DNA of 64,000 bases. It comes from Heterodera schachtii. Taxonomy: Eukaryota > Nematoda > Chromadorea > Rhabditida > Heteroderidae. Below, piece by piece: positions 33,301 through 42,624 of this stretch. Below the pieces are notes generated by a model. That model saw only the letters and a program-made list of their open reading frames with translations, did no database searches and was not told the DNA's origin. Every line of letters starts with the position of its first letter. Within the stretch, counting starts at the first letter, position 1. The position numbers and the translations under genes were made by a program. The DNA lies in contig SIJG01000027.1 of the NCBI GenBank assembly GCA_023374025.1, forward strand, positions 1,257,110 to 1,321,109, read 5' to 3'.

Positions 33301-34059
33301 GCACTTTGGGTGGCCAACCCGGCATCATCGCAGCGGCCAATTGCGCAGTGACAGCCGCCGGAAGAGGCCCATGGAATTGTTGACGACGCATTTTCTCACT
33401 GCAAAGCAAAGAACGTTTGTTAGCAAAGCATGAGAGTTTGGAATTCGAAAGAAAAACTTCAGAAATAAACTATTGGACTGGGAAATTGAAACAAACCGAA
33501 TTTTCCAAAATAAAGTTTAATTCTTTTTTGTATGTAATTTTAAAATTTTCGAGTTCGGAAGGGGGGGGGGGGGAAGCCGGTAGGAAATTAGCTGTCCCAA
33601 ACAAATAACACACGCTTTGAGCTCTCTGTTGGTCGCGTCGATTTTGGCCAGATTGTCGCGCGTCTCCTCCATAGGGACGGGCTTCAGAATCACTTCTCCG
33701 GTCGGATTCACCAAAATCGACACCTTCAAAAAAGATCAAATGTAAATTATTGCAGTGATTAGACCATAATTCACTGCTCAATTGACCTGGTCGGGAATGG
33801 ACTGCAGCAATTTGAGGATGCCTTTTGTACCGGCGAAACCCAATTTGGTCGCGTATTCCTTGAGAGAGGGCGAGCCAACCCAATCCTCGCTATAAACAAA
33901 ACAAAACAAAACATTGACTCCATTTTGGGCTGGCCAATTTTTTAACCTGAATTTCTGATTGACCAGTGAGAAAAGTGCTCCATCGCTTCCGAATGCGACA
34001 AGAGTCGCCTGAAGAAAGGTCTTAAACTCCCTCAAAAAAGGCGATTCTTCAACGTTCAT
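30346..34059 (-). CDS. LOTUS (OST-HTH) and Tudor-like domain protein
   Basis: From ATG at 34059 an N-terminal helical domain is split over three exons: FLREFKTFLQATLVAFGSDG, SPSLKEYATKLGFAGTKGIL, then IPDQVSILVNPTGEVILKPV. This is the pattern of a LOTUS/OST-HTH fold. A long low-complexity exon (33409-32402) follows, containing 11-aa repeats. Next are an acidic linker (EEQSDEEDNEKEEEEHSDNG), a possible second LOTUS (GIYRLVYIFRQNGGLFSRID), and a Tudor-like C-terminus (LVLFRLAKLGLCHGKIV, then LDTQKEYFVNIDAVYAFPSQ) ending at 30346. LOTUS plus Tudor resembles TDRD5/TDRD7 and C. elegans LOTR-1, which are germ-granule proteins in small-RNA pathways. That role is inferred. Some exons between 31300 and 30620 are uncertain in frame. 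Confidence 0.6.
32580..33140 (-). repeat. 33-bp coding minisatellite (11-aa repeats)
   Basis: About 17 head-to-tail units of the type GTAACTTTGCTGGCATTTCC plus ATTGGCACCGCTG (plus strand) lie within one exon of the LOTUS gene. On the coding strand each gives 11 residues such as NGNASKVTSGA or NGSANKITNDA. All units are in multiples of 33 bp, so the frame is kept, and several other frames are open too, which explains long shadow ORFs on both strands. Confidence 0.9.
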
Positions 34060-34216
34060 TGCGTATTTTCTGGGCCAGCAAATGTTACTATTTTTGTTTG
34101 TTGGATTTGACTATAAAAAGGAAAGGGTGAGTAATGAAGTCAAGGAAATCTGCAAAAAAAAAAGAAGAAGCATTATTGGGTTGTGCCATAATTATCTGCG
34201 CACAAATTCTCGGTAA

Positions 34217-34659
34217 TAGTACGGATGGTACCCCCCTTTTTCGAAAAACAAAATTTTTGAAATTTTTTTGTGAAAAGATCATATATATTAGGGGTTTTAA
34301 GGGTCAAAGAGTCCGAATCTGACATTAATTTCGACCTATGTCGAATCGCGAACCCGAATTCGAGCAAAAAGTCGAAAAATCAAATTTTTTATTTTTGTCT
34401 AAAAATGATTGAAACAATTTTTTATTAGTGAATTGTCCAATTTTAGTTTGTTTCTCGATATGTAAGCCTTTTTTTAAACCAAACATAAAAAATTGGAAAT
34501 TTGAATTTTCGACTTCTTGCTCGAATTCGGGTTCGGGATTCAAAATGAATGTCAGATTCGGATTCTCTGACCCTTAAAACCCCTAATATGGTGTTTTCAC
34601 GAAAAAAAATTCAAAAATTTTGTTTTTCGAAAAAGGGGGGGGGGGTACCATCCGTACTA
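34217..34659. mobile_element. MITE with ~110-bp inverted arms
   Basis: TAGTACGGATGGTACC at 34218 mirrors GGTACCATCCGTACTA ending at 34659. The arms continue through the CTTTTTCGAAAAACAAAATT-type stretch, GGGGTTTTAAGGGTCAAAGA and TCCGAATCTGACATT, with a short diverged spacer whose inner part also pairs (GAATTCGAGCAAAAAGTCGA with its complement). It is non-coding. The right arm has a G run where the left has a shorter C run. From 34660 to 34889 nothing else is seen. Confidence 0.85.
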
Positions 34660-35069
34660 CATCGTATCTTATAAAGTTGAGTGTCTGTATGTGTCATGGT
34701 TTGAATGTGGCGTGGCGTTTTGTCACGTTTTGCGTTAAAAATCATTTGAAAAATGGAAATGTTTTGGTTTGTCAGTTTTGCAAAAAGCAGTCTTTTAAAT
34801 GTTTATTTTGCTATTAAATTTTTATTTTCTTTCTATTACAAGATTAATTTAAGAACTTATTTTTGGATTTATTTATTTGATTTGAATTTATTTATTTGTC
34901 ACAAAGAAAATAATCCACGAAAGGGAAAGTCCACTTACTTCGTGGACATATGAAAACATAAAATAATGCACAAGCAAATGGATAATAAAACAATAAAAAA
35001 TCATCGTCAAAGAACAAATAAATAAAGTCAATACAATCTGTAAAAACGATCAAATCACAATCATAAGCA

Positions 35070-37805
35070 TTATCTCAAAGAATTTTTAATTTTATTTTTG
35101 AATAAGTTAAAAGAGTTTGTTTTAATGAGCTCTTTATCGAGTTGATTCCACAATTTGGTTGCCCTCCCAGCAAAGGGAATGAATTTTTTGCCTAGTTTAT
35201 ATTTTGTGTTAAATCGGTAGAAAGGAATATTGAATCGTGTTGATGGTCTAAAAATGGAGAAAAGTTTCAGATCTGTTCGGCCATAAACAATTTTATGCGC
35301 CATGAACAGATCGAATAAGTTTCGCCTATTCTCAAGTGTTGGCAGCTGCAGATATTCTAATCGATTTTGGTATGGAATTGGTGGAAGGTTGCATTTAAAA
35401 AAAACTCTTTTAGTGAAATATTTTTGACACTTCTCAATTTTTTTAATATTTTTTTGAAGAGACGGATTCCAAACTTCCGGAGCGTATTCCAATAAAGGCC
35501 TAATATAAGTTTTATATAACGTAATCCAAATCTTAGATGATTTGGATTTAATTATTCTAAACAAGGAACGCATACGTAAATACGCATTCCTTGTTATTTG
35601 GTTTACATGATCGGAAAATTGTAATTTGTTATCAATGTTTACTCCTAAATCCCTAATTGTATCCACAGCATTTATTGTATTCCCACCAAACTTATAAGTT
35701 TCTTTTGGGTTTTTTGAACCCAAATATAATACAAAAGTTTTTTGAATTGAAACTTTTATTTGCCATTTATTTGCCCATTCGAATAAATTATGCAATGTTT
35801 TATGCATAATTTCTGTATCAGCTCTTGCTTTATAGCATATATATATTTTAACATCATCAGCATATAATTTAATATTCACTCCTGATGGTATAACATCAGG
35901 AAGGTCATTTATATAAATTAAGAATAAAAGAGGGCCTAGGACAGAGCCCTGGGGGACGCCAGAGCCAACTTTTTTAACAGAGGATAGACTATCCCCTATT
36001 TTAACACGAAAAGTTCTGTTACTTAAAAATGATTTTATCCAATTTAATAATTTACCTTGTATACCAATTTTTTTCAATTTATCCAAAAGCAAATTATGAG
36101 GTACCGAATCAAATGCTTTTTGAAAGTCAATATAAATACAATCAACATTTTTTCCGTTAATAATTGCTTCGTACCAATCTTCGACAACTGTTATTAATTG
36201 ATTTGTCGTTGACCTATTTCTTACAAAACCAAATTGGGATTCTGAAATTTTATTGTTTTTTAATAGAAAATTGTAAATATTTTTGCTGAGAATTCTTTCC
36301 ATAACTCTGCACAGAGAGCAGGTTAAAGAAATAGGCCTGTAATTTTCAGGATTAAATTTATCCCCCTTTTTAAAAAGAGGAAAGACAATTGATTCTTTCC
36401 AAATATTTGGAAGCGAACCACTGTCTAAGGATAATCTAAACAAGTCAGTAATAACAGTTGCCAAAGAAGAATGGCAATTTTTTAGGATTTTATAGGAAAT
36501 GTTATCCGGAGAAGTTCCATTTTTGTTTGGCAATTTTCTTAATAGTGTTTGAGTCTCAATGATGTTAAAATCAATATCTGATATAAAGCATTGATTACTA
36601 CCTTGGGCATTGCTCAAGTTTAGGTTTGGGTCAGCCCAAGAATTACTAAATGAATTTGCAAATAAGTTGGCAAATAATTCACATTTTTCTGCACTATCAT
36701 AATAGCATTTGTTTTCGAAGACTAAATTCGGTATTTCAAAGGGATTATCTTTGTATTTATTTAAATATTTGAAAATAGATTGTTTTCCCTTTGAAATAGC
36801 CGTTTTTTCAATTTGTGAATGAAATTTATTTGTTTGTATTTTTATGTGTAAACTAATGCTATCATAAAGTGTTTTTTTTGTTGGGTCAATTTTACTTTGT
36901 TTATATAATTTTGCTTTTTCTTTAATGGATGCCAATAAATGCCTAGGATATTTATGGACCAAATCATTTTTGGTCAATCGTTTTATTGGAATGCACTCAT
37001 CTAAAGTTTCTAACAATGCATTGTTGAAGGAGACATATTTTTCATTTACGCTAAAAAGTTGAAATGATAAAGCTCTAAGCCTTGAGGCAATAACTACATT
37101 GAAAAGTGACACATTTGATGGAGTAAATCGCCTAATATTTATTTTTTTTGATTTAGGAGTTAATTCCGGAACAGTTAATATAAAAAATTGGGCTAAATGA
37201 TCTGACGAAAAAATGCCTCCTTCGATAGTACATTGTGTTACAATTTTATCATTTGCTGGTAGAACTAAGTCTAGCCAAGAATTTTCCCTTGAGGGTCCAT
37301 TAGTGGCATTAACATAAGAAAACCTATTAAAGAAGTCACAAAATATTTCACCAAAATTACTCAAGGAAAATGGTTTGCCTTCCTTCCATACTAGGTCTTT
37401 TTTAGAAAAATTTAAGTCGCCTAAAATTATAGAATTTACACAGAAAAAGGTTTGTAAAAAATTAAAAAGTTTTTTTGTTTGCTTAAATGTAGTCCTTGGC
37501 GGACGATATATTAATATTAGCCTAATTGATTTAGTATTTTGTAATTGTAGAACCAAAATTTCACTATTAAATTTAGTATCAGAAAATTTAACAAAAAATT
37601 TAATTTCTTTTCTAAGAAGAATACCACAGCCACCGCCACGTAAGAGATTTTTAGATTTTCTTGAAGCAAAGATATAATTAAAATTTTCTTTAATCCAAGG
37701 ACAAAAAGGTATGTCCTGGTTTTCCGTTGTCCAAGTTTCAGTTAATGTTAAGATTTGTATTTTTTTGGCTTCTAAAATTAGTGAAATCTCTTCCATTTTG
37801 TTCAT
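35070..37805 (-). CDS. LINE ORF2: endonuclease and reverse transcriptase
   Basis: 911 codons from the first ATG, but the frame is open further upstream to the ORF1 stop and includes LINIRSIMNKMEEIS, the usual first strand of the apurinic-like endonuclease, so translation probably begins before 37805. Endonuclease blocks: LTLTETWTT, LLRGGGCGILL, LILIYRPPRT, IILGDLN, SWLDLVLP and SSDHLAQF. RT blocks: FKKGDKFNPENYRPISLTCS, SQFGFVRNRSTTNQL, IYIDFQKAFDSVPH, SGVPQGSVLGPLLFLIYIND and the catalytic LYADDVKIY. The C-terminal domain ends in FKNKIKNSLR. It copies element RNA at a nicked genomic site. Intact by eye. Confidence 0.93.
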   Translation of the reverse strand: MNKMEEISLILEAKKIQILTLTETWTTENQDIPFCPWIKENFNYIFASRKSKNLLRGGGCGILLRKEIKFFVKFSDTKFNSEILVLQLQNTKSIRLILIYRPPRTTFKQTKKLFNFLQTFFCVNSIILGDLNFSKKDLVWKEGKPFSLSNFGEIFCDFFNRFSYVNATNGPSRENSWLDLVLPANDKIVTQCTIEGGIFSSDHLAQFFILTVPELTPKSKKINIRRFTPSNVSLFNVVIASRLRALSFQLFSVNEKYVSFNNALLETLDECIPIKRLTKNDLVHKYPRHLLASIKEKAKLYKQSKIDPTKKTLYDSISLHIKIQTNKFHSQIEKTAISKGKQSIFKYLNKYKDNPFEIPNLVFENKCYYDSAEKCELFANLFANSFSNSWADPNLNLSNAQGSNQCFISDIDFNIIETQTLLRKLPNKNGTSPDNISYKILKNCHSSLATVITDLFRLSLDSGSLPNIWKESIVFPLFKKGDKFNPENYRPISLTCSLCRVMERILSKNIYNFLLKNNKISESQFGFVRNRSTTNQLITVVEDWYEAIINGKNVDCIYIDFQKAFDSVPHNLLLDKLKKIGIQGKLLNWIKSFLSNRTFRVKIGDSLSSVKKVGSGVPQGSVLGPLLFLIYINDLPDVIPSGVNIKLYADDVKIYICYKARADTEIMHKTLHNLFEWANKWQIKVSIQKTFVLYLGSKNPKETYKFGGNTINAVDTIRDLGVNIDNKLQFSDHVNQITRNAYLRMRSLFRIIKSKSSKIWITLYKTYIRPLLEYAPEVWNPSLQKNIKKIEKCQKYFTKRVFFKCNLPPIPYQNRLEYLQLPTLENRRNLFDLFMAHKIVYGRTDLKLFSIFRPSTRFNIPFYRFNTKYKLGKKFIPFAGRATKLWNQLDKELIKTNSFNLFKNKIKNSLR

Positions 37806-37883
37806 TATTGACCTAATATTAATTAAGCAGCAATTTAAATTTTGAAAATTTTTTGAGAAATGCTTAGGTGATTTGGTCTCGAG

Positions 37884-38627
37884 TCAATTTTTACGAGAAT
37901 CGGTATCTATCATTTGACGCCGAAAAATGTGAATTTCCTCCCGTAAGATAACGCTTCCTGCATATACAATCCAATCCTGACCGTCTCTCTGACGCTTTTC
38001 GACACACTGTGCATGAAGACGACGCCGTTCATCCAGCTGTGCTTTGGTCAATGACTCGCGGACGCGAACGTTTTGAAGCGATGGGTCTTTGTCGCGAATT
38101 GTGTTCGATTTGTTCCGCCATTCCACAAGAGCCTGTCTTTGAAAAGCACGGGAAGGCAAGAGCACTTTGAGTGGGCGGGCACTTTTTTGTGCTGGGTTGT
38201 AAGGACGGCCCATTCGGTACGATATGGTGCCGCATTCGATCCCCAGCGAATCGAATAGACAATTGATTTTGGACCGGTCCATCTCCCCCCGCTTAGATGG
38301 TGAAATGTCATTATGCTCAGGCAGGCCTATTATCACGACACTTCTTTGTCGTTCTAACTCCTCTGCTGAAATGGGCACGTCTTTTTGAGTTGGGTCAGCA
38401 GAGCGGAGATGAACAATCGATGAGTTCAAAAGGTCAAATTGAGTCGACAAAGTGGAGATTAAGTGGGAGAGAATTGGCTTTTGGTCAAGGGTGAAGGAAT
38501 CTTGGAGTTTGTTTAGGGCATCAATGGTGTTTTTGGCAAATTTCATTTGTGAGTCAATAAGTTGGTGAATGTCGCTTTGTTTGGACATTGGCGAATATTC
38601 ACTTTGAGAGCGAGGTCGTTTAGTCAT
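37884..38627 (-). CDS. LINE ORF1: RNA-binding-like protein
   Basis: 247 residues. A helical N-terminal part (residues about 15-70) that could form a coiled coil is followed by RQRSVVIIGLPE, the first strand of an RRM-like fold, then CGTISYRMGRP and RPLKVLLPSRAFQRQALVEW. This is the common plan of ORF1 proteins that coat LINE RNA. The stop is TGA at 37884-37886, and the next 26 codons down to the first ATG of ORF2 are open in the same frame. Confidence 0.85.
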   Translation of the reverse strand: MTKRPRSQSEYSPMSKQSDIHQLIDSQMKFAKNTIDALNKLQDSFTLDQKPILSHLISTLSTQFDLLNSSIVHLRSADPTQKDVPISAEELERQRSVVIIGLPEHNDISPSKRGEMDRSKINCLFDSLGIECGTISYRMGRPYNPAQKSARPLKVLLPSRAFQRQALVEWRNKSNTIRDKDPSLQNVRVRESLTKAQLDERRRLHAQCVEKRQRDGQDWIVYAGSVILREEIHIFRRQMIDTDSRKN

Positions 38628-38740
38628 TGAATATTTTTGGGAGAATGAATATTTTTGGGAGAATGAATATTTTTGGGAGAATGAATATTTTTGGGAGAAT
38701 GAATATTTTTGGGAGAATGAATATTTTTGGGAGAATGAAT
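38628..38740 (-). repeat. 5' array of six 18-bp repeats upstream of LINE ORF1
   Basis: Six perfect copies of GAATATTTTTGGGAGAAT (plus strand) sit directly upstream of the ORF1 ATG. 5' monomer arrays can act as promoters in some LINEs (mouse L1 is the known case). The array is too regular to be old. Confidence 0.85.
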
Positions 38741-38914
38741 AATTCCGTTATGTTTTCCGAGCCGAGCCCATCCCCCACCCCTTCCCCGTACAGCAGCACA
38801 AAATTCCCAAAAAGAAAATGCTGAAGAATTTGCGGATGTTGAGTCCCGGTGATTGGAATTGCCAATCAATTGAGTCCTGATTGGAATGCCTATGTTTTTC
38901 GAATTAAGTCTTGA

Positions 38915-39030
38915 AAAGAAAATGCCAAGAATAGGGTGCGAGGCCGCGAAGCGGCCGAGCCCGTACCTTCCAACAAGAAAAAAGTGTTAATAAAAAATGT
39001 TAGGAAGTGAGGCCGCGAAGCGGCTGAGTA
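38915..39030 (+). repeat. GC-rich hairpin repeats, left boundary of a minisatellite
   Basis: GGTGCGAGGCCGCGAAGCGG, continuing with CCGAGCC, forms a perfect short hairpin (GGCCGC-GAA-GCGGCC). A second near copy (GAGGCCGCGAAGCGGCTGAG) lies at about 39008. The preceding AAGAAAATGCCAAGA box recurs with the hairpin at 40130-40172, so both ends of the minisatellite carry the same module. Confidence 0.75.
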
Positions 39031-39079
39031 CTCCCCCCGCCCGGTTCAACCTCCCAAGACACCAAAAAAGAAAAATTCT

Positions 39080-40060
39080 GAAGAATATTGGGGTTGAGTC
39101 CCGGTGATTTGAATGCCGAAGAATTGAGTTGCAGTGACCTAAATGCTGGTGGGTTGAGTCCCACTGATTGGAATGCTGGAGAGTTTAATTGTCGTAGAAT
39201 TGAGTCCCAGTGATTGGAAGCTGGTGGATTAGTGCCAGTGATTGGAAGCTGGTGGATTAGTGCCAGTGATTGGAATGCATGAGATTTGAGTCCCAGTGAC
39301 TGGAATACTGGTGGGTTGAGTCCCAGTGATTGGAATGCCGGAGATTTGAGTCCCAGTGACTGGAATGCCGGAGATTTGAGTCCAGTGACTGGAATACTGG
39401 TGGGCTGAGTCCCAGTGATTGGAATGACGGAGAATTAAGTCCCAGTGATTGAAATGCTGGATGGTTGTCCCGTCGATTGATGTCGGAGAATTGAGTCTCA
39501 GTGACTGGAATGCAGGAGATTTGAGTCCCAGTGATTGGAATGTTGGTGGGTTGAGTCCCAGTAATTGGAATGCCGGAGATTGAGTCCCAGTGATTGGAAT
39601 GCCTGAGAATTGGGTCCCAGTGACTGGATTGCTGGTGGATTGAGTCCCAGTGATTGGAATGCCGGAGAATTAAGTCCCAGTGATTGGAATGCTGGTGGAT
39701 TGAGTCCCGGCGAGTGAAATTCTGGTTGATTGGAAAGCTGGTGGATTGAGTACCGGTGATTGAATGCTGGTGGGTTGAGTCACAGTGATTGGAATGCCGG
39801 AGAATTGAGTCCAGGCGATTGGAATGCTGGTGGATTGAGTCCCGGCGAGTGAAATTCTGGTTGATTGGAAAGCTGATGGATTGAGTACCGGTGATTGAAT
39901 ACTGGTGGGTTGAGTTACAGTGATTGGAATGCCTGAGAATTGGGTCCCAGTGACTGGATTGCTGGTGGGGTAAGTCCCGGCGATTGAAATTCTGGTGGAT
40001 TGAGTCCCGGCGATTGTAATGCTAATGAATTGAGTACCGGCGATTGGGATGCAGAAGAAT
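39080..40060 (+). repeat. ~30-bp minisatellite array (TTGAGTCCCAGTGATTGGAATG)
   Basis: About 30 imperfect units of the form TTGAGTCCCAGTGATTGGAA followed by TGCTGGTGGA or TGCCGGAGAA. Alternating unit types give a higher-order structure with longer internal duplications (for example about 39700-39770 versus about 39820-39900). The 180-codon ORF on the minus strand across it is a composition artefact. Confidence 0.88.
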
Positions 40061-40129
40061 TGTTGAGAGAGAGTCAAGAAATGACAAGAAACAAAAGACC
40101 AGTAGAATGTTAAGAATGTTGTGTCATAA

Positions 40130-40262
40130 GAAAATGCCAAGAGAAGGGTGCGAGGACGCGAAGCGGCCGAGCCATAATAGTCGGTTTTATCATTCATAAT
40201 TCTACAACACAATCGTACTGCCTAGCGGGGGATGCGCCGAAGGCGCTAGCCCCGCTAGTATT
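40130..40262 (+). repeat. Hairpin module, right boundary, plus a second nested palindrome
   Basis: AAGAAAATGCCAAGAGAAGG continues into GTGCGAGGACGCGAAGCGGC, matching the left boundary module. Another palindrome (GCGGGG-GATGCGCCGAAGGCGC-TAG-CCCCGC) sits at about 40227-40257. From 40263 to 40547 I see no gene. Confidence 0.7.
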
Positions 40263-40547
40263 ACCAAATTCTCATTAAGCGTTTGAAACGAAACATTTGC
40301 GGCCAACGGAACGCCAAATTAGTTAAGATTTGTTTGCCAGACATTCGGACAGTTGCATCCTAAGATAAATGGGATATTTGCGGCCCAGCTTTCACTCGTT
40401 GAACAGCTCGACCGACAGAACACAAAAATATTTCCGCCATTTTTTGTATTAAATAATTTTAATTTTATTTTCTCTGATTTTAATTCATCATCAAATTTAT
40501 GAATTAAACTTAGTTATAGAATCTATAATAATTTTTTTTATGCTAAG

Positions 40548-42484
40548 ATGAATAGAAACCAGGCGGCCGAACAAGAACGTCGTCTTGCGGGAGGAATGCG
40601 CCGCTTCGCCTCCACTGAATTTAATGCCGACACGAATTTTTGGTACGTGTTGGAATGGCAGCATATGCAGCGTTCACCAATTACGCTGGAGGTGGGTATA
40701 ATCGGGTGTCTTGTCTGAGAAGGGAGGACTCATCTCCCAGCGGAAATAATCTTTTAACAAATTCAGTCAAATTAAAGCTTTTTCTCAAAAATTTCATCTA
40801 AAATTCGCAAAAAATTTTCCGGCGGCGCCTGTCAACACAGCCGGACCGGTTTTTACTTATTAACTCTGTAGAACTTGAGTCCAAAGGTGTGATATTCGGT
40901 CATTTTTTGGACAAAATCAGTTAAAAATTGCCGCATATCAATCTCCAACCCTCTGACCCTTAAAAATCTTTATCAACCCATTAACCCTTTTTTACGTATA
41001 CCGCCAGCCTGTAAAAAATTCTTTTTTAAAATGGATAGGTACATTTAGTTTTTTGGAGATTTTCAAAATTTATTTCTTAATTTTTTTCGAAATTCCTAAA
41101 AACCACAATCCCGCGCGGAATCCCACAATTTTAAATGCGGGGTTTTGCGGGATTTATACCTGCGGGATCCCGTCGGAGGCGAAGGGGGCCGGAGGGAGGG
41201 GGGGGGGAGTGAATGCGAAAGGTGATCACTTAAGCGGGGGGGGGGGGGGGAAACATCAGCAGAAGCACAGAATACCTCATCTTTTCCTGAAAATTTTAGC
41301 AATGAGTGACAAATGAAATGATCGATGGACTGAGAGAATTTGGGAGGAGGCGAAGGGGGCGGCCGGAGGGGGGAGTGAATGCGAAAGATGATCATTTAGC
41401 GGGGGGAAACATCAGAAGCACAGAAGAGGGGATTTGTGTTGATGAAAGCGTTGCTGCTAATGAAGTCCCTTCTCCTCCTTTCTAGAACAATGTGCTGCTT
41501 CTTGCGCTGCTCAATTTTTTCTTTTTTCCTCTCCAAATCTCTTTTGTCATCCGATTAATGCGCAATCGGCTCTTCCTTCCCCCCCCCCCCTCCCAATTCT
41601 TTCAATGATCGAATCGCTCCCCTCCCCACGAAATGCATTCGTTGTGCTTCTTCTCGTACGCTTCTCCCCCTTTCCCGCTCATCCGATCAGCACTTTTTCC
41701 ATCATCCGAATGAACAATTTTTGGGAATAGCAAAGACAACGGAAGAATGGGAAAAGTGACATTTGCCCTTCAAACTTCGCCGCCTTATCCCACTTGTCCC
41801 TCCCCCCTCCCCATTGATCAGTTCATTCGATTACTTTTGGTCTAATCAACAAAGTGATGATGATCAACTTCATGACGATCCCTTTTTCATCCTACAGATG
41901 ATCCGTGAATTGAACCGTGTCGCTGTGCGGCGCCAAAATCCCCGTGCTGGTGGACTCATACGCCAGCATGGGAGAATGATGGTTGGCCAGCATGAAGTCG
42001 TCCCTGGTGAGCACGTTGCCACGGAGATGAGCATCCTTATCCACTGGCTGAACGGACCACGCGCAGAGAACAGCATTGCCTTTGCGGCCGAGGCGCATGT
42101 AATGCTGGTGAGTATGGGATTAGAAAAAGGAAACGCTTCCTTCCAAAACTCGGGAGCAGCTCTCAGAAGTTTTTTAAAGAAATGTCAGGGAAATTTTTTT
42201 TAGGAAATTTTCAGCGATTTTCTGGAAACATTTTTGAAACTCCCTGGCTGTGTTTTTGAATCAAATATTTTCAGGTGCGAATACACCCGTTCCTTGACGG
42301 GAATGGGCGTACCGCCCGGCTCCTCCTCAATTTGATTTTGAGGAGGGCCGGGCACGCGCCGGTGTTGATGCGCAAAGGATGGCGCGACAACTACAACGAG
42401 GCAATGAGAAATAATAATGTTGGCGCATTCGCGCAAGAAATTACCAATCTTGTGATGGCGCAATCAAGTGGCACGGGCTATTAA
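40548..42484 (+). CDS. Fic/DOC (fido)-domain protein, short
   Basis: Fic enzymes transfer AMP or related groups to target hydroxyls. Exons: 40548-40691, 41898-42107 and 42275-42484, giving about 188 residues. Junction [14 protein letters not shown] matches the usual Fic helix before the flap. The flap region is [20 protein letters not shown]. The catalytic motif, opening exon 3, is [20 protein letters not shown] (catalytic His at 42284-42286) and is intact. Compared with animal FICD there is no transmembrane segment or TPR. The segment before the Fic core ([20 protein letters not shown]) lacks the S/T-x-x-x-E-G/N inhibitory motif. No signal peptide is visible, although an upstream exon could be missing. 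The 1.2-kb first intron holds poly-G tracts and a diverged tandem duplication. Confidence 0.82.
41160..41420 (+). repeat. Tandem duplication with poly-G tracts in a Fic intron
   Basis: GGAGGCGAAGGGGGC, GGAGGGGGGAGTGAATGCGA, AAGGTGATCA and AAACATCAGCAGAAGCACAG occur twice (about 41170-41275 and 41343-41425) with changes. The first copy has G runs of 9 and 12; a C run lies at 41580. Confidence 0.75.
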
Positions 42485-42624
42485 GAAACCCAGAAAATGT
42501 TAAAATTTTCATGTAGCAGGAAATAGCCGTGCCATTTGATTTTTGGGTTTATTGTTGTACTTGTTGTAATAAAAAATTTAGTATCTATTGGAATTGCAAG
42601 GGGAAAATGGGAAAATGAATATTT

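Larger units (their letters stand above)
34890..38740 (-). mobile_element. Full-length CR1/Jockey-type LINE, apparently intact
   Basis: A complete non-LTR retrotransposon: a 5' array of 18-bp repeats, ORF1 (38627-37884), ORF2 with endonuclease and reverse transcriptase (37805-35070), a short 3' UTR and an AAATAAAT-type tail near 34890. Both ORFs lack internal stops. Endonuclease plus RT without RNase H, an RRM-like ORF1 and a short-unit tail fit the CR1/Jockey group, to which C. elegans Sam/Frodo-type elements belong. The truncated relative at 1-1194 shares the same tail. Confidence 0.88.

Noticed and set aside
38628..38740. CRISPR-like regular repeats
   Set aside because: The 18-bp units are directly adjacent without spacers and belong to a LINE 5' end in a eukaryotic genome.
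39670..40212. 180-codon minus-strand ORF of Thr/Ser/Ile/Pro repeats
   Set aside because: It is a composition artefact of the 30-bp minisatellite, with no start context or splice support.
40548..42484. Bacterial horizontal transfer of the Fic gene
   Set aside because: It has introns and resembles animal Fic sequences as I recall them. Nothing in the sequence specifically points to a bacterial source; phylogeny would be needed.
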